From: Streptomyces sp. D2-8
GTDB taxonomy: Bacteria; Actinomycetota; Actinomycetes; Streptomycetales; Streptomycetaceae
Assembly: GCF_023184515.1 (NCBI RefSeq)
Contig: NZ_JAAHBP010000001.1
Span: 992,001-1,056,000, forward strand
Direction: 5' to 3'
DNA: 64,000 nucleotides
This document shows positions 34,392 through 46,584 of this stretch, piece after piece. The position numbers were made by a program, and so were the translations under genes. Positions within the stretch are counted from its first letter, which is position 1. Each line of letters opens with the position of its first letter. A model generated the notes under the pieces. It searched no databases. It was not told the origin of the DNA and worked only from the letters and a program-made list of their open reading frames with translations.

Positions 34392-35756
34392 ATGCCCACC
34401 AGCCGCACCGGACGGCCTCCGACCCCACGCGCCCCCAAGCGCGCCGTCGCGCCACGGCTCGCGCGTGAGAACGGCGTCCTGGGCCTCTACATGCGTGCGC
34501 GCAGGGGCTGGGACCGGCCGCTGACCGCCTACTACCTGATCCTCGGCGGCAGTCTGCTGATCACCGTGCTGGGCCTGGTGATGGTCTACTCGGCCTCCCA
34601 GATCACCGCGCTGCAGATGTCGCTGCCGGGTTCGTACTTCTTCCGCAAGCAGTTGCTCGCGGCGGGGATCGGCGCCGGTCTGCTGCTCGCGGCCTCGCGG
34701 ATGCCGGTGAAACTGCACCGGGCGCTCGCCTATCCCATCCTCGCGGGTGCCGTCGTCCTCATGGTGCTGGTGCAGGTCCCCGGGATAGGGGTGTCGGTCA
34801 ACGGCAACCAGAACTGGATCGCCCTCGGCGGCTCCTTCCAGATCCAGCCCAGCGAGTTCGGCAAGCTCGCCCTCGTGCTGTGGGGCGCCGACCTGCTCGC
34901 CCGCAAGCAGGACAGGAAGCTGCTGACCCAGTGGAAGCACATGCTCGTGCCGCTGGTCCCGGCCGCCTTCATGCTGCTCGGTCTGATCATGATCGGCGGC
35001 GACATGGGCACCGCGATCATCCTCACGGCCATCCTGTTCGGCCTGCTCTGGCTGGCCGGTGCCCCCACGCGGCTGTTCGCCGGGGTGCTGTCGATCGCCG
35101 CCGTCCTCGGCCTGATCCTGATCAAGACCAGCGCCAACCGCATGGCCCGCCTGCAGTGCCTGGGCGCCACCGAACCCCAGTCGGGGCCCGTCGACTGCTG
35201 GCAGGCCGTGCACGGGATCTACGCCCTGGCCTCGGGCGGAATCTTCGGTTCCGGACTGGGCGCGAGTGTGGAGAAATGGGGCCAACTCCCCGAAGCCCAC
35301 ACCGACTTCATCTTCGCCGTCACCGGTGAGGAACTGGGCCTGGCGGGGACGCTGTCGGTACTCGCCCTCTTCGCGGCTCTAGGCTATGCGGGTATCCGCG
35401 TGGCCGGACGCACGGAGGACCCGTTCGTGAGGTATGCCGCGGGAGGCGTGACCACCTGGATCACGGCCCAGGCCGTGATCAACATCGGTGCGGTGCTCGG
35501 TCTGCTGCCGATCGCCGGTGTCCCCCTCCCGCTGTTCTCCTACGGAGGATCCGCCCTGCTGCCGACCATGTTCGCCATCGGGCTGCTGATCGCCTTCGCG
35601 CGCGACGAGCCCGCTGCGCGGGCGGCGCTTGCGATGCGGCAACCCCGCTTTGGTAGAAAGCGGGGGGCTGGGGGCACCGGTTCCAAGCGGAGTCCCCGGA
35701 GATGGAACACGATGCGACGGCGCGCCTCGGCGGCGCGCTCGTCCGGAGAGCGGTGA
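34392..35756 (+). CDS. ftsW: Septal peptidoglycan polymerase FtsW (SEDS family)
   Basis: This predicted 454-residue SEDS glycosyltransferase polymerises lipid II at the septum with FtsI. About ten membrane helices are visible between residues 50 and 405. Conserved segments include VMVYSAS, FFRKQLLAAGIG, NGNQNWIALGGSFQIQPSEFGKLALVLW, GGDMGTAIIL, WQAVHGIYALASGGIFGSGLGAS, LPEAHTDFIFAVTGEELGL and GVPLPLFSYGGSALLPTMFAIGLL. The basic Arg/Ser-rich C-terminus (about 40 residues) is cytoplasmic. ATG 34392 follows a weak GGTGAG site. The stop is 6 bp before murG. Confidence 0.97.
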   Translation: MPTSRTGRPPTPRAPKRAVAPRLARENGVLGLYMRARRGWDRPLTAYYLILGGSLLITVLGLVMVYSASQITALQMSLPGSYFFRKQLLAAGIGAGLLLAASRMPVKLHRALAYPILAGAVVLMVLVQVPGIGVSVNGNQNWIALGGSFQIQPSEFGKLALVLWGADLLARKQDRKLLTQWKHMLVPLVPAAFMLLGLIMIGGDMGTAIILTAILFGLLWLAGAPTRLFAGVLSIAAVLGLILIKTSANRMARLQCLGATEPQSGPVDCWQAVHGIYALASGGIFGSGLGASVEKWGQLPEAHTDFIFAVTGEELGLAGTLSVLALFAALGYAGIRVAGRTEDPFVRYAAGGVTTWITAQAVINIGAVLGLLPIAGVPLPLFSYGGSALLPTMFAIGLLIAFARDEPAARAALAMRQPRFGRKRGAGGTGSKRSPRRWNTMRRRASAARSSGER

Positions 35757-35762
35757 ATTTCG

Positions 35763-36860
35763 GTGCATGTCGTACTCGCCGGCGGGGGAACCGCGGGCCA
35801 CATCGAGCCCGCGCTCGCCCTCGCGGACGCCCTGCGCAGGCAGGACCCGAGCGTGGGCATCACGGCCCTGGGCACGGAGCGAGGCCTCGAGACACGTCTC
35901 GTCCCCGAGCGTGGGTACGAACTCGCGCTGATCCCCGCCGTGCCGCTGCCGCGCAAGCCCACCCCCGAGCTGATCACCGTCCCGGGCCGGCTGCGCGGCA
36001 CGATCAAGGCTACGGAGCAGATCCTGGAGCGCACCAAGGCGGACGCCGTGGTGGGCTTCGGCGGCTATGTCGCCCTGCCCGGCTACCTCGCGGCCAAGCG
36101 CCTCGGGGTGCCGATCGTGATCCACGAGGCCAACGCCCGCCCGGGGCTGGCCAACAAGATCGGTTCGCGCTACGCCAGCCAGGTCGCCGTCTCCACGCCC
36201 GACAGCAAGCTGCGGGGCGCCCGCTACATCGGCATCCCGCTGCGCCGTTCCATCGCCACGCTCGACCGGGCCGCCGTACGCCCCGAGGCCCGGGCCGCGT
36301 TCGGTCTCGACCCGAACCTGCCCACGCTGCTGGTCACCGGTGGCTCCCAGGGCGCCCGCCGGCTGAACGAGGTCGTCCAGCAGGTCGCGCCCTGGCTCCA
36401 GCAGGCCGGAATCCAGATCCTGCACGCGGTCGGCCCGAAGAACGAACTGCCGCAGGTCCACCAGATGCCGGGGATGCCCCCCTACATCCCGGTAAGTTAC
36501 CTGGACCGGATGGACCTCGCGTACGCCGCGGCCGACATGATGCTCTGCCGCGCCGGCGCGATGACCGTCGCCGAACTCTCCGCCGTCGGGCTTCCGGCCG
36601 CCTACGTCCCGCTGCCCATCGGTAACGGCGAACAGCGGCTCAATGCCCAGCCGGTGGTCAAGGCCGGCGGCGGACTGCTGGTCGACGACGCGGAGCTGAC
36701 CCCCGAATGGGTCCAGCAGAACGTCCTGCCCGTGCTCGCCGACCCGCACCGGCTGTACCAGATGTCCCGCTCCGCCGCCGAGTTCGGCCGCCGGGACGCC
36801 GACGACCTGCTCGTCGGCATGGTGTACGAGGCGATCGCCGCCAGCCGTGCACACCGATAG
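35763..36860 (+). CDS. murG: UDP-GlcNAc:lipid I N-acetylglucosaminyltransferase
   Basis: MurG adds GlcNAc to lipid I to make lipid II at the inner membrane face. The 365-residue GT-B enzyme shows the glycine-rich loop [22 protein letters not shown] at the N-terminus, [43 protein letters not shown] at the start of the second domain, and [43 protein letters not shown], the UDP-GlcNAc site. The start is GTG 35763, 6 bp after ftsW, so the two are probably coupled. Confidence 0.97.
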   Translation: MHVVLAGGGTAGHIEPALALADALRRQDPSVGITALGTERGLETRLVPERGYELALIPAVPLPRKPTPELITVPGRLRGTIKATEQILERTKADAVVGFGGYVALPGYLAAKRLGVPIVIHEANARPGLANKIGSRYASQVAVSTPDSKLRGARYIGIPLRRSIATLDRAAVRPEARAAFGLDPNLPTLLVTGGSQGARRLNEVVQQVAPWLQQAGIQILHAVGPKNELPQVHQMPGMPPYIPVSYLDRMDLAYAAADMMLCRAGAMTVAELSAVGLPAAYVPLPIGNGEQRLNAQPVVKAGGGLLVDDAELTPEWVQQNVLPVLADPHRLYQMSRSAAEFGRRDADDLLVGMVYEAIAASRAHR

Positions 36861-36885
36861 GACTGTATGACGGAAGGCAGGGAGC

Positions 36886-37680
36886 GTGGCCGGATCGACC
36901 ACCGCCGAGCGCGGTGAACGCCAGCAGGAGTCGTCCGGCCCGCCGCCCCGCCTGCGGTCGCGGCGGGCCCGGCTCCGCGCGATCGTCCTCCTGGGCCTCG
37001 CCCTGGTCTTCCTCGGCATCCCGACGGTCTGGCTGTTCTACGGCTCCGACTGGCTGCGCGCCGAGCACGTCTCCGTGTCCGGCACCCGGGTCCTGACGCC
37101 AGCTCAGGTCGAGGCCGCCGCCGAGGTTCCGCTCGGGAAGCCGCTGATTTCCGTCGACACCGATGAGATCGAGACGCGACTGCGCCGGAAATTGCCCCGA
37201 ATTGACGCGGTTGACGTGGTCCGTTCCTGGCCTCGCGGAATCGACCTGAAAGTGGTTGAACGGACTCCGGTTCTGATTGTCCAAAAGGGCGGAAAGTTCG
37301 TCGAAGTGGACGATGAAGGTGTCCGCTTCGCCACGGTTTCCGAAGCCCCGAAAGGCGTCCCCGCACTGGAATTGACGCTCTCCCGGTCCAGCTCCGCCGC
37401 CGCGAGCCTGCGCCGCTTCGGCGAGTCCCGGCTGGTGCGCGAGGCGGTCGGCGTCGCCCGTGCGGTTCCGGACGCCGTCGCGCGCGGGACACGGACCGTC
37501 AAGGTCCGTTCCTACGACGACATCTCACTGGAGTTGACGGACGGTCGCACCGTCCTCTGGGGAAGCAGCGAGAAGGGTGCCGCGAAGGCCCGCACGCTCA
37601 CCGCTCTGATGAAAGCCTCGTCCGGCGCGCGGTACTTCGACGTGAGCGTCCCCACCGCGCCCGCGTCATCGCGGAGTTGA
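36886..37680 (+). CDS. ftsQ: Cell-division protein FtsQ
   Basis: This predicted 264-residue bitopic division protein has a cytoplasmic N-terminus rich in Arg/Pro and one membrane helix (about residues 34-52). A POTRA domain follows (LRAEHVSVSGTRVLTPAQVEAAAEVPLGKPLISVDTDEIETRLRRKLPRIDAVDVVRSWPRGIDLKVVERTPV), then the beta domain that contacts FtsL/DivIC. The start is GTG 36886. Between about 37140 and 37370 codon use shifts: ATT, GAT, GTT and AAA codons appear that are nearly absent from the neighbouring genes. The stop precedes the 288-bp ftsZ regulatory region. Confidence 0.94.
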   Translation: MAGSTTAERGERQQESSGPPPRLRSRRARLRAIVLLGLALVFLGIPTVWLFYGSDWLRAEHVSVSGTRVLTPAQVEAAAEVPLGKPLISVDTDEIETRLRRKLPRIDAVDVVRSWPRGIDLKVVERTPVLIVQKGGKFVEVDDEGVRFATVSEAPKGVPALELTLSRSSSAAASLRRFGESRLVREAVGVARAVPDAVARGTRTVKVRSYDDISLELTDGRTVLWGSSEKGAAKARTLTALMKASSGARYFDVSVPTAPASSRS

Positions 37681-37968
37681 CGCACATCCGCGCAGGCCAG
37701 CACCCTGGTTGGGCAGTGCTACGGCTGATCACATAGGGTGAAAAGAAAAACGGGAGGTTCGGCGTGTTCGTTGAACGTGCGCCACTTGTCGACTTAGTGT
37801 CCTGTTCAGAAGACTCCAAGGAACAGACACACTGGTAACCCTAAACTTCAGGGTTAGGGTTCGGGTCGGCGATACGGACCGTCCCATTCGGCATCAGTCG
37901 TCGGGTCGCGGGGCGCAGGGCGTCACGGTGATTCGGCGACACGTAACTCGAGGCGAGAGGCCTTCGAC
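37681..37968 (+). promoter_or_regulatory. ftsZ upstream regulatory region
   Basis: This 288-bp region is conspicuously A/T-richer than its surroundings. The best promoter is TTGAAC (37771-37776), 18 bp, TAGTGT (37795-37800); another candidate is TTGGGC (37709) with TAGGGT (37734-37739). An AACCCT...AGGGTTAGGGTT cluster (37837-37861) forms an inverted repeat. GACAC, the core recognised by the sporulation regulator WhiA, occurs at 37826-37830 and 37938-37942. In Streptomyces ftsZ is known to have several promoters, one sporulation-specific; which of these it is cannot be decided here. Confidence 0.7.
37771..37800 (+). promoter_or_regulatory. Predicted ftsZ promoter
   Basis: TTGAAC and TAGTGT with an 18-bp spacer. 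Predicted initiation near 37806, leaving a leader of about 160 nt that contains the AACCCT/AGGGTT repeats. Confidence 0.5.
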
Positions 37969-39162
37969 GTGGCAGCACCGCAGAACTACCTCGCAGTCAT
38001 CAAAGTCATCGGTGTCGGCGGCGGTGGTGTCAATGCCATCAACCGGATGATCGAGGTCGGTCTCAAGGGCGTCGAGTTCATCGCCATCAACACCGACGCG
38101 CAAGCTCTGTTGATGAGCGACGCCGACGTCAAGCTGGACGTCGGCCGTGAACTCACCCGCGGACTCGGCGCCGGAGCCAACCCGGCCGTGGGCCGCAAGG
38201 CCGCCGAGGACCACCGCGAGGAGATCGAGGAGGTCCTCAAGGGGGCCGACATGGTCTTCGTGACAGCCGGTGAAGGCGGCGGCACCGGCACCGGCGGCGC
38301 GCCCGTCGTGGCCAACATCGCCCGCTCGCTCGGTGCCCTCACCATCGGTGTGGTCACGCGCCCGTTCACTTTCGAGGGACGGCGCCGCGCGAACCAGGCC
38401 GAGGACGGCATCGCCGAACTCCGCGAAGAGGTCGACACCCTCATCGTCATCCCCAACGACCGGCTGCTGTCCATCTCGGACCGCCAGGTCTCGGTGCTGG
38501 ACGCCTTCAAGTCGGCCGACCAGGTCCTGCTCTCCGGTGTCCAGGGCATCACCGACCTCATCACCACCCCGGGCCTCATCAACCTCGACTTCGCCGACGT
38601 CAAGTCGGTCATGTCCGAGGCCGGCTCGGCCCTGATGGGCATCGGCTCGGCCCGCGGCGACGACCGCGCGGTGGCCGCCGCCGAGATGGCGATCTCCTCG
38701 CCGCTGCTGGAGGCGTCCATCGACGGCGCCCGCGGTGTGCTGCTCTCCATCTCCGGCGGCTCCGACCTCGGTCTGTTCGAGATCAACGAGGCGGCCCAGC
38801 TGGTGAGCGAGGCCGCCCACCCCGAGGCCAACATCATCTTCGGCGCGGTGATCGACGACGCCCTCGGTGACGAGGTCAGGGTCACCGTGATCGCGGCCGG
38901 CTTCGACGGCGGCCAGCCCCCCGCCAAGCGGGACAACGTCCTCGGCTCGTCCTCGGCCAAGCGCGAGGAGCCGACCCCGGTACGGCAGGCGGAGAGCCGC
39001 CCGTCCTTCGGATCGCTCGGCAGCGTGACCCCGAAGGAGGACCCGGAGCCCGCGCCGGAGCCGGTCAAGGACATCCCGGTCGCCCCGCCGGTCCCGCCGG
39101 CGCCGCGGACCTACTCGGACAGCGCGGCCGAGGAACTGGACGTACCGGACTTCCTCAAGTGA
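37969..39162 (+). CDS. ftsZ: Cell-division GTPase FtsZ
   Basis: This tubulin homologue forms the cytokinetic ring and, in Streptomyces, the ladders of Z-rings in sporulating hyphae. The 397-residue protein has the nucleotide-binding [13 protein letters not shown] at 15-27, the tubulin signature [10 protein letters not shown] at 101-110, [18 protein letters not shown], and the T7 synergy loop NLDFAD at 205-210, which supplies the catalytic Asp residues. An acidic/Pro linker (about 325-385) leads to the conserved C-terminal peptide DVPDFLK, which binds SepF. GTG 37969 is the first codon of the conserved [15 protein letters not shown] start, preceded by GAGGCGAGAGG. Confidence 0.98.
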   Translation: MAAPQNYLAVIKVIGVGGGGVNAINRMIEVGLKGVEFIAINTDAQALLMSDADVKLDVGRELTRGLGAGANPAVGRKAAEDHREEIEEVLKGADMVFVTAGEGGGTGTGGAPVVANIARSLGALTIGVVTRPFTFEGRRRANQAEDGIAELREEVDTLIVIPNDRLLSISDRQVSVLDAFKSADQVLLSGVQGITDLITTPGLINLDFADVKSVMSEAGSALMGIGSARGDDRAVAAAEMAISSPLLEASIDGARGVLLSISGGSDLGLFEINEAAQLVSEAAHPEANIIFGAVIDDALGDEVRVTVIAAGFDGGQPPAKRDNVLGSSSAKREEPTPVRQAESRPSFGSLGSVTPKEDPEPAPEPVKDIPVAPPVPPAPRTYSDSAAEELDVPDFLK

Positions 39163-39172
39163 TCCTTCAGTC

Positions 39173-39904
39173 GTGATAGGACAGCGCGAAAGCGCGAGCG
39201 GCGCGCACTTCGGCTTCACCGACCGGTGGGGCGGGGTGAGCGCCGCTCCGTATGAGGAGCTCAACCTCGGCGGAGCCGTCGGCGACGATCCCGGCGCCGT
39301 ACGCACCAACAGGGAGCTGGCCGCCAAGGCCCTGGACGTCGAACCGGACCGGGTCGTCTGGATGAACCAGGTGCACGGGGCCGACGTGGCGGTGGTGGAC
39401 GGACCGTGGGGATCTTCGACCGTGATCCCGTCGGTCGACGCGATCGTCACCACGCGCCGGGGGCTCGCCCTCGCCGTGCTCACCGCGGACTGCGTGCCGG
39501 TGCTGCTCGCCGATCCCGTCGCCGGGATCGCCGCCGCGGCCCACGCGGGCCGGCCCGGCATGATCGCCGGAGTCGTCCCGGCCGCGCTACGCGCGATGAC
39601 GGAACTGGGCGCCGAGCCCTCCCGGATCATCGCCCGCACCGGGCCCACCGTCTGCGGCCGGTGTTACGAAGTGCCCGAGGCGATGCGCGCCGAGGTGTCC
39701 GCCGTCGAGCCGGCGGCGTACGCCGAGACGAGTTGGGGCACACCGGCGGTCGACGTGAGTGCCGGAGTGCACGCCCAGCTGGAACGGCTCGGGGTGCGCG
39801 ACCGGGAGCAGTCGCCGGTGTGCACGCTGGAGTCGCGCGATCACTTCTCGTACCGCCGCGACCGCACCACGGGTCGGCTCGCGGGTTATGTGTGGCTGGA
39901 CTGA
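39173..39904 (+). CDS. pgeF: Peptidoglycan editing factor PgeF / multicopper laccase-domain protein
   Basis: This predicted 243-residue DUF152/YfiH/YlmD protein has the metal-site motifs MNQVHGADVAVVD, VLTADCVPVLLAD (Cys), AAHAGRPGMIAG (His), GPTVCGRCYEVPEAM and the C-terminal SPVCTLESRDHFSYRRD. Homologues have been reported to remove misincorporated serine from muramyl peptide precursors and to have purine nucleoside phosphorylase activity. The location directly after ftsZ is the usual Gram-positive ylmD position. The start is GTG 39173, 10 bp after the ftsZ stop. Note that AHAGWRG of most members is AHAGRPG here, so one conserved residue pair differs. Confidence 0.9.
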   Translation: MIGQRESASGAHFGFTDRWGGVSAAPYEELNLGGAVGDDPGAVRTNRELAAKALDVEPDRVVWMNQVHGADVAVVDGPWGSSTVIPSVDAIVTTRRGLALAVLTADCVPVLLADPVAGIAAAAHAGRPGMIAGVVPAALRAMTELGAEPSRIIARTGPTVCGRCYEVPEAMRAEVSAVEPAAYAETSWGTPAVDVSAGVHAQLERLGVRDREQSPVCTLESRDHFSYRRDRTTGRLAGYVWLD

Positions 39905-39910
39905 CAGGAC

Positions 39911-40630
39911 ATGACGGACCGTAAGGACGAACTCGCCGCGAATCTGGCGAAAGTGGAACGGCGCATCGCCGACGCGTGCGCGGCCGCGGGGCGGGCACGC
40001 GACGAGGTGACCCTGATCGTGGTCACCAAGACCTACCCCGCGAGCGATGTGCGGATCCTCGCGGAACTCGGCGTGCGGCACGTCGCCGAGAACCGCGACC
40101 AGGACGCGGCCCCCAAGGCCGAGGCCTGCTCGGATCTGCCCCTGACATGGCACTTCGTGGGTCAACTCCAGACCAACAAGGTGCGGTCGGTGGTCGGATA
40201 CGCGGATTTCGTGCAGTCCGTCGATCGTTCCAAGCTCGTCACCGCTCTGTCGAAGGAGGCCGTCCGGGCCGGGCGCGAACTGGGATGCCTTCTCCAGGTC
40301 GCACTCGACGCCGGTGAGAGCGGCCGGGGCGAGCGGGGCGGTGTCGGGCCCGGCGGAATCGGGGAGTTGGCTGATCTCGTGGCCGGGGCACCGGGGCTCC
40401 GGCTCGACGGACTGATGACCGTCGCACCGCTCACCGGCGAATACGCGGGACGCGAACGGGCGGCCTTCGAGCGGTTGATGGTTTTGTCGACCGACCTGCG
40501 CCGGAGTCATCCGGCTGCCACCATGGTCTCGGCAGGGATGAGTACGGACCTCGAACAGGCCGTGGCGGTCGGAGCGACACATGTGCGCGTCGGCAGCGCG
40601 GTACTCGGAGTCCGCCCCAGGCTCGGGTAA
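39911..40630 (+). CDS. YggS/YlmE family PLP-binding homeostasis protein
   Basis: This predicted 239-residue alanine-racemase-fold protein binds pyridoxal phosphate without known catalysis and helps keep amino-acid and B6 pools balanced. The PLP lysine is in LIVVTKTYP (about residue 38), followed by VRHVAENRDQDAAPKAEA, LTWHFVGQLQTNKVRSVV, LDGLMTVAPL and VSAGMSTDLEQAVAVGATHVRVGSAVLG, which carries the phosphate site. A Gly-rich loop (ESGRGERGGVGPGG) is longer than in most homologues. It lies 7 bp after pgeF, in the ylmE position of the Gram-positive division cluster. Confidence 0.93.
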   Translation: MTDRKDELAANLAKVERRIADACAAAGRARDEVTLIVVTKTYPASDVRILAELGVRHVAENRDQDAAPKAEACSDLPLTWHFVGQLQTNKVRSVVGYADFVQSVDRSKLVTALSKEAVRAGRELGCLLQVALDAGESGRGERGGVGPGGIGELADLVAGAPGLRLDGLMTVAPLTGEYAGRERAAFERLMVLSTDLRRSHPAATMVSAGMSTDLEQAVAVGATHVRVGSAVLGVRPRLG

Positions 40631-40759
40631 CGTCGCCAAGAAGTCGGACCACAGCAGAAAATATGGTCATTGCCGCCGATAGGCGGATTCAAGGACCACG
40701 TGGATCGCGGGCACTTGGCAGTCGTCAGCCGATCCACCACAGAGCGGAGGACTCAGAGC

Positions 40760-41401
40760 ATGGCCGGCGCGATGCGCAAGATGGCGGTCTACCTCGGCCT
40801 CGTGGAGGACGATGGGTACGACGGCCGCGGATTCGACCCCGACGACGACTTCGAACCCGAACTGGACCCGGAGCCCGAGCGGGACCACCGACGGCACGAG
40901 CCGTCCCACCAGCCGCACGTATCACATCAGCCCCAAAGGGACGAAGAGGTACGAGTCGTACAGCCGCCCGCGCCTCGCGAACCGGCCGCCCGCTCCGCTT
41001 CGCTACCCGCGGAATCCAGCCGCCCGGCGCGCATCGCACCCGTGGCGTCCATCACACAAGAACGCGCAAGTCTGGAGAAGAACGCACCGGTGATCATGCC
41101 CAAGGTCGTGTCCGAACGAGAGCCTTACCGGATCACCACGCTTCACCCGCGGACCTACAACGAGGCCCGTACCATCGGGGAACACTTCCGTGAAGGCACC
41201 CCGGTGATCATGAATCTGACTGAGATGGATGACACAGATGCGAAGCGACTTGTCGACTTTGCGGCAGGTTTGGTGTTTGGTCTTCACGGCAGTATCGAGC
41301 GGGTGACGCAGAAGGTGTTCCTGTTGTCGCCTGCTAACGTCGATGTCACGGCGGAGGACAAGGCCCGCATCGCAGAGGGCGGGTTCTTCAACCAGAGCTG
41401 A
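40760..41401 (+). CDS. sepF: Cell-division protein SepF
   Basis: This predicted 213-residue membrane-binding FtsZ anchor has an N-terminal amphipathic helix ([17 protein letters not shown]), an acidic then His/Pro/Gln/Arg-rich linker (residues about 18-105), and the SepF core ([74 protein letters not shown]). The start at ATG 40760 has GGAGG 9 nt upstream; the frame extends upstream without similarity. Actinobacteria lack FtsA and ZipA and use SepF to link the Z-ring to the membrane. The location between ftsZ and divIVA is conserved. Confidence 0.96.
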   Translation: MAGAMRKMAVYLGLVEDDGYDGRGFDPDDDFEPELDPEPERDHRRHEPSHQPHVSHQPQRDEEVRVVQPPAPREPAARSASLPAESSRPARIAPVASITQERASLEKNAPVIMPKVVSEREPYRITTLHPRTYNEARTIGEHFREGTPVIMNLTEMDDTDAKRLVDFAAGLVFGLHGSIERVTQKVFLLSPANVDVTAEDKARIAEGGFFNQS

Positions 41402-41460
41402 GACGCACCACCGGAACAGCAGTACCGAGTAAGGCACAGGGGAGAGGGAAGCAAGAGATC

Positions 41461-41745
41461 ATGAGCGTGGTTTTGGATGTCGTCTACATCGCGCTGATGT
41501 GCTTCCTCATCGTGCTCATCTTCCGGTTGGTCATGGACTATGTCTTCCAGTTCGCCCGCTCATGGCAACCCGGCAAGGCGATGGTGGTCGTTCTGGAGGC
41601 CACCTACACTGTCACTGATCCACCGCTCAAGCTTCTGCGGCGGGTCATTCCGCCGCTGCGTCTCGGGGGCGTGGCGCTCGACCTGTCCTTCTTCGTACTG
41701 ATGATCATCGTCTACATCCTGATCTCGATCGTGAGCCGGCTGTGA
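41461..41745 (+). CDS. YggT family membrane protein
   Basis: This predicted 94-residue protein has two membrane helices (about residues 1-24 and 66-92). The YggT signature lies between them: FRLVMDYVFQFARSWQPGKAMVVVLEATYTVTDPPLKLLRRVIPPLRLGGVALDLSF. The family is conserved beside sepF and divIVA (YlmG in Firmicutes, plastid YLMG) and is linked to nucleoid or division-site organisation, but the molecular role is unknown. ATG 41461 follows a GGGGAGAGGGAAG site. The gene is flanked by gaps of about 60 bp on each side. Confidence 0.92.
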   Translation: MSVVLDVVYIALMCFLIVLIFRLVMDYVFQFARSWQPGKAMVVVLEATYTVTDPPLKLLRRVIPPLRLGGVALDLSFFVLMIIVYILISIVSRL

Positions 41746-41801
41746 TGAGCGATGTGACCTACCGTCTTGCCGAATGCCGACGACTACGTTGAGGTGAAGA
41801 G

Positions 41802-42929
41802 ATGCCGTTGACCCCCGAGGACGTGCGGAACAAGCAGTTCACGACCGTCCGCCTCCGAGAAGGCTATGACGAGGACGAGGTCGATGCCTTCCTCGATGAG
41901 GTCGAAGCCGAACTGACCCGCCTGCTCCGTGAGAACGAGGACCTGCGCGCCAAACTGGCCGCGGCCACGCGCGCTGCTGCGCAGAACCAGCAGAACATGC
42001 GCAAGCCTCCGGAGCCGCAGCAGGATCAGCAGCAGCAACAGCAGCAGCAGGGCATGCGCGGTCCTGGTGGTCCCGTACCCGCCGGCATATCGGGCCCGCC
42101 GCAGCAGCAGATGGGTGGCCCCATGGGTGGCCCGCCCCAGCTGCCGAGCGGTGCCCCGCAGCTGCCCGCCGGTCCCGGCGGTCAGGGTGGACCTCAGGGT
42201 CCCGGTCCGATGGGCCAGGGTCCGGGTCCGATGGGCCAGCCCCCGATGCAGCAGCAGATGGGCGGCCCGATGGGCGGCCCCGGCCCCATGGGCGGTCCGA
42301 TGGGCGGCCCCGGTCAGGGAGGCCCCGGTGGCGACAGCGCCGCCCGTGTCCTCTCGCTGGCCCAGCAGACCGCCGACCAGGCGATCGCCGAGGCTCGTTC
42401 CGAGGCCAACAAGATCGTCGGCGAGGCGCGTTCGCGTGCCGAGGGTCTGGAGCGTGACGCCCGTGCCAAGGCCGACGCCCTGGAGCGGGACGCGCAGGAG
42501 AAGCACCGCGTCGCGATGGGCTCCCTGGAGTCCGCCCGCGCCACGCTGGAGCGCAAGGTCGAGGACCTGCGCGGCTTCGAGCGCGAGTACCGCACGCGCC
42601 TGAAGTCGTACCTGGAGTCGCAGCTGCGTCAGCTGGAGACCCAGGCCGACGACTCGCTGGCCCCGCCGCGCACTCCGGCGACCGCGTCCCTCCCGCCGTC
42701 CCCGGCGCCTTCCATGGCTCCGGCCGGCGCGAGCGCCCCGTCGTACGGCGGCGGCAACCAGACGATGGGCGGCGCCCCGTCGCCGTCCGCTCCGTCCTAC
42801 GGCGGTCAGCAGCAGATGTCGCCGGCGATGACCCAGCCGATGGCGCCGGTCCGTCCGCAGGGCCCGTCCCAGATGGGTCAGGCGCCCTCGCCGATGCGGG
42901 GCTTCCTGATCGACGAGGATGACAACTGA
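41802..42929 (+). CDS. divIVA: Polar growth determinant DivIVA
   Basis: DivIVA (Wag31) marks hyphal tips and directs polar growth in Streptomyces, where it is essential. The 375-residue protein has the membrane-curvature N-terminal domain ([51 protein letters not shown]) and then a long Pro/Gln/Gly/Met insertion (about 65-180) with an eight-Gln run and repeated GPMG units. The main coiled coil (about 182-285, [26 protein letters not shown]...) follows, and a Pro/Ser/Gln tail ends [13 protein letters not shown]. The PQG insertion is the genus-typical form. A strong terminator follows. Confidence 0.97.
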   Translation: MPLTPEDVRNKQFTTVRLREGYDEDEVDAFLDEVEAELTRLLRENEDLRAKLAAATRAAAQNQQNMRKPPEPQQDQQQQQQQQGMRGPGGPVPAGISGPPQQQMGGPMGGPPQLPSGAPQLPAGPGGQGGPQGPGPMGQGPGPMGQPPMQQQMGGPMGGPGPMGGPMGGPGQGGPGGDSAARVLSLAQQTADQAIAEARSEANKIVGEARSRAEGLERDARAKADALERDAQEKHRVAMGSLESARATLERKVEDLRGFEREYRTRLKSYLESQLRQLETQADDSLAPPRTPATASLPPSPAPSMAPAGASAPSYGGGNQTMGGAPSPSAPSYGGQQQMSPAMTQPMAPVRPQGPSQMGQAPSPMRGFLIDEDDN

Positions 42930-42974
42930 CGGCCTGATGGCCAGTAGTACGGCATAGACGTCGGCAGCGTTCAG

Positions 42975-43013
42975 GGCGAGGCCCCGGGTTCCCACCCGGG
43001 GCCTCGCCCTTTT
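42975..43013 (+). terminator. divIVA terminator
   Basis: GGCGAGGCCCCGGG pairs with CCCGGGGCCTCGCC around a short loop and is followed by CTTTT, a classical rho-independent terminator 45 bp after the stop codon. Confidence 0.88.
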
Positions 43014-43040
43014 GCCACGCGCGTTCGTGCGTACGCAACG

Positions 43041-43087
43041 CCGAAGGCCCGGACCCGCCAAGATCTTTGGCGGGTCCGGGCCTTCGG
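43041..43087 (-). terminator. ileS terminator
   Basis: A perfect 21-bp inverted repeat (left arm 43041-43061, right arm 43067-43087, five-base loop) lies 8 bp beyond the ileS stop. It may also stop readthrough from divIVA. Back-to-back with the divIVA terminator it insulates the two convergent operons. Confidence 0.85.
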
Positions 43088-43095
43088 CCCGAGGG

Positions 43096-46251
<3,156 letters not shown>

Positions 46252-46254
46252 CAG

Positions 46255-46575
46255 CGGGCTTCCTCCGGCGGACTTGCTGCCTTCCGTCCGGAGGGACGAG
46301 AGCTACATCTGCCTGCGCCGCCTTCGGCGCGCTCCCGCGGTACCACCCTCCTTGGCTCTCCAGCGCGGGGTGTGCGCCGGCGAGCCCCCTCATTGGGGTC
46401 GCGATGCCGGTTCTACTGGCCCCTGCGGCCCGTGGGCGGATCCCACTGTCCAGGACGTTCTTCCGGCGGCTCCGGGGTGATCTTCGCGTCGCGCTCGCCC
46501 CCGGGCTTCCACCGTCCCCGGGTCGCTCTGGGCTGCGTACGCCGCTACTCGTCCCCATCCATGCTTTTCGCTCCG
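46255..46575 (-). promoter_or_regulatory. T-box leader of ileS (translational type)
   Basis: On the minus strand the T-box core GGGTGGTACCGCGG lies at 46349-46336. Upstream are GGACGAGTAG (about 46554-46545), the candidate specifier ATC (46481-46479, isoleucine codon) in a short stem I, and CCAGTAGAACCGG (about 46419-46407). Downstream, CCTCCGG (46294-46288) can pair with CCGGAGG (46268-46262), which contains the ileS Shine-Dalgarno sequence. There is no terminator with a U-tract. Uncharged tRNA-Ile should free the ribosome-binding site, so regulation is translational, as known for actinobacterial ileS. Confidence 0.9.
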
Positions 46576-46578
46576 CCC

Positions 46579-46584
46579 AGTGTA
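46579..46584 (-). promoter_or_regulatory. Predicted -10 of ileS T-box transcript
   Basis: TACACT on the minus strand would start the leader near 46572, immediately ahead of the T-box stem I. No convincing -35 hexamer is visible. Confidence 0.35.

Noticed and set aside
37837..37861. AACCCT/AGGGTT array as a telomere or mobile-element end
   Set aside because: It is only three hexamers in a promoter leader in the middle of the dcw cluster; Streptomyces telomeres are long palindromic sequences, not hexamer arrays.
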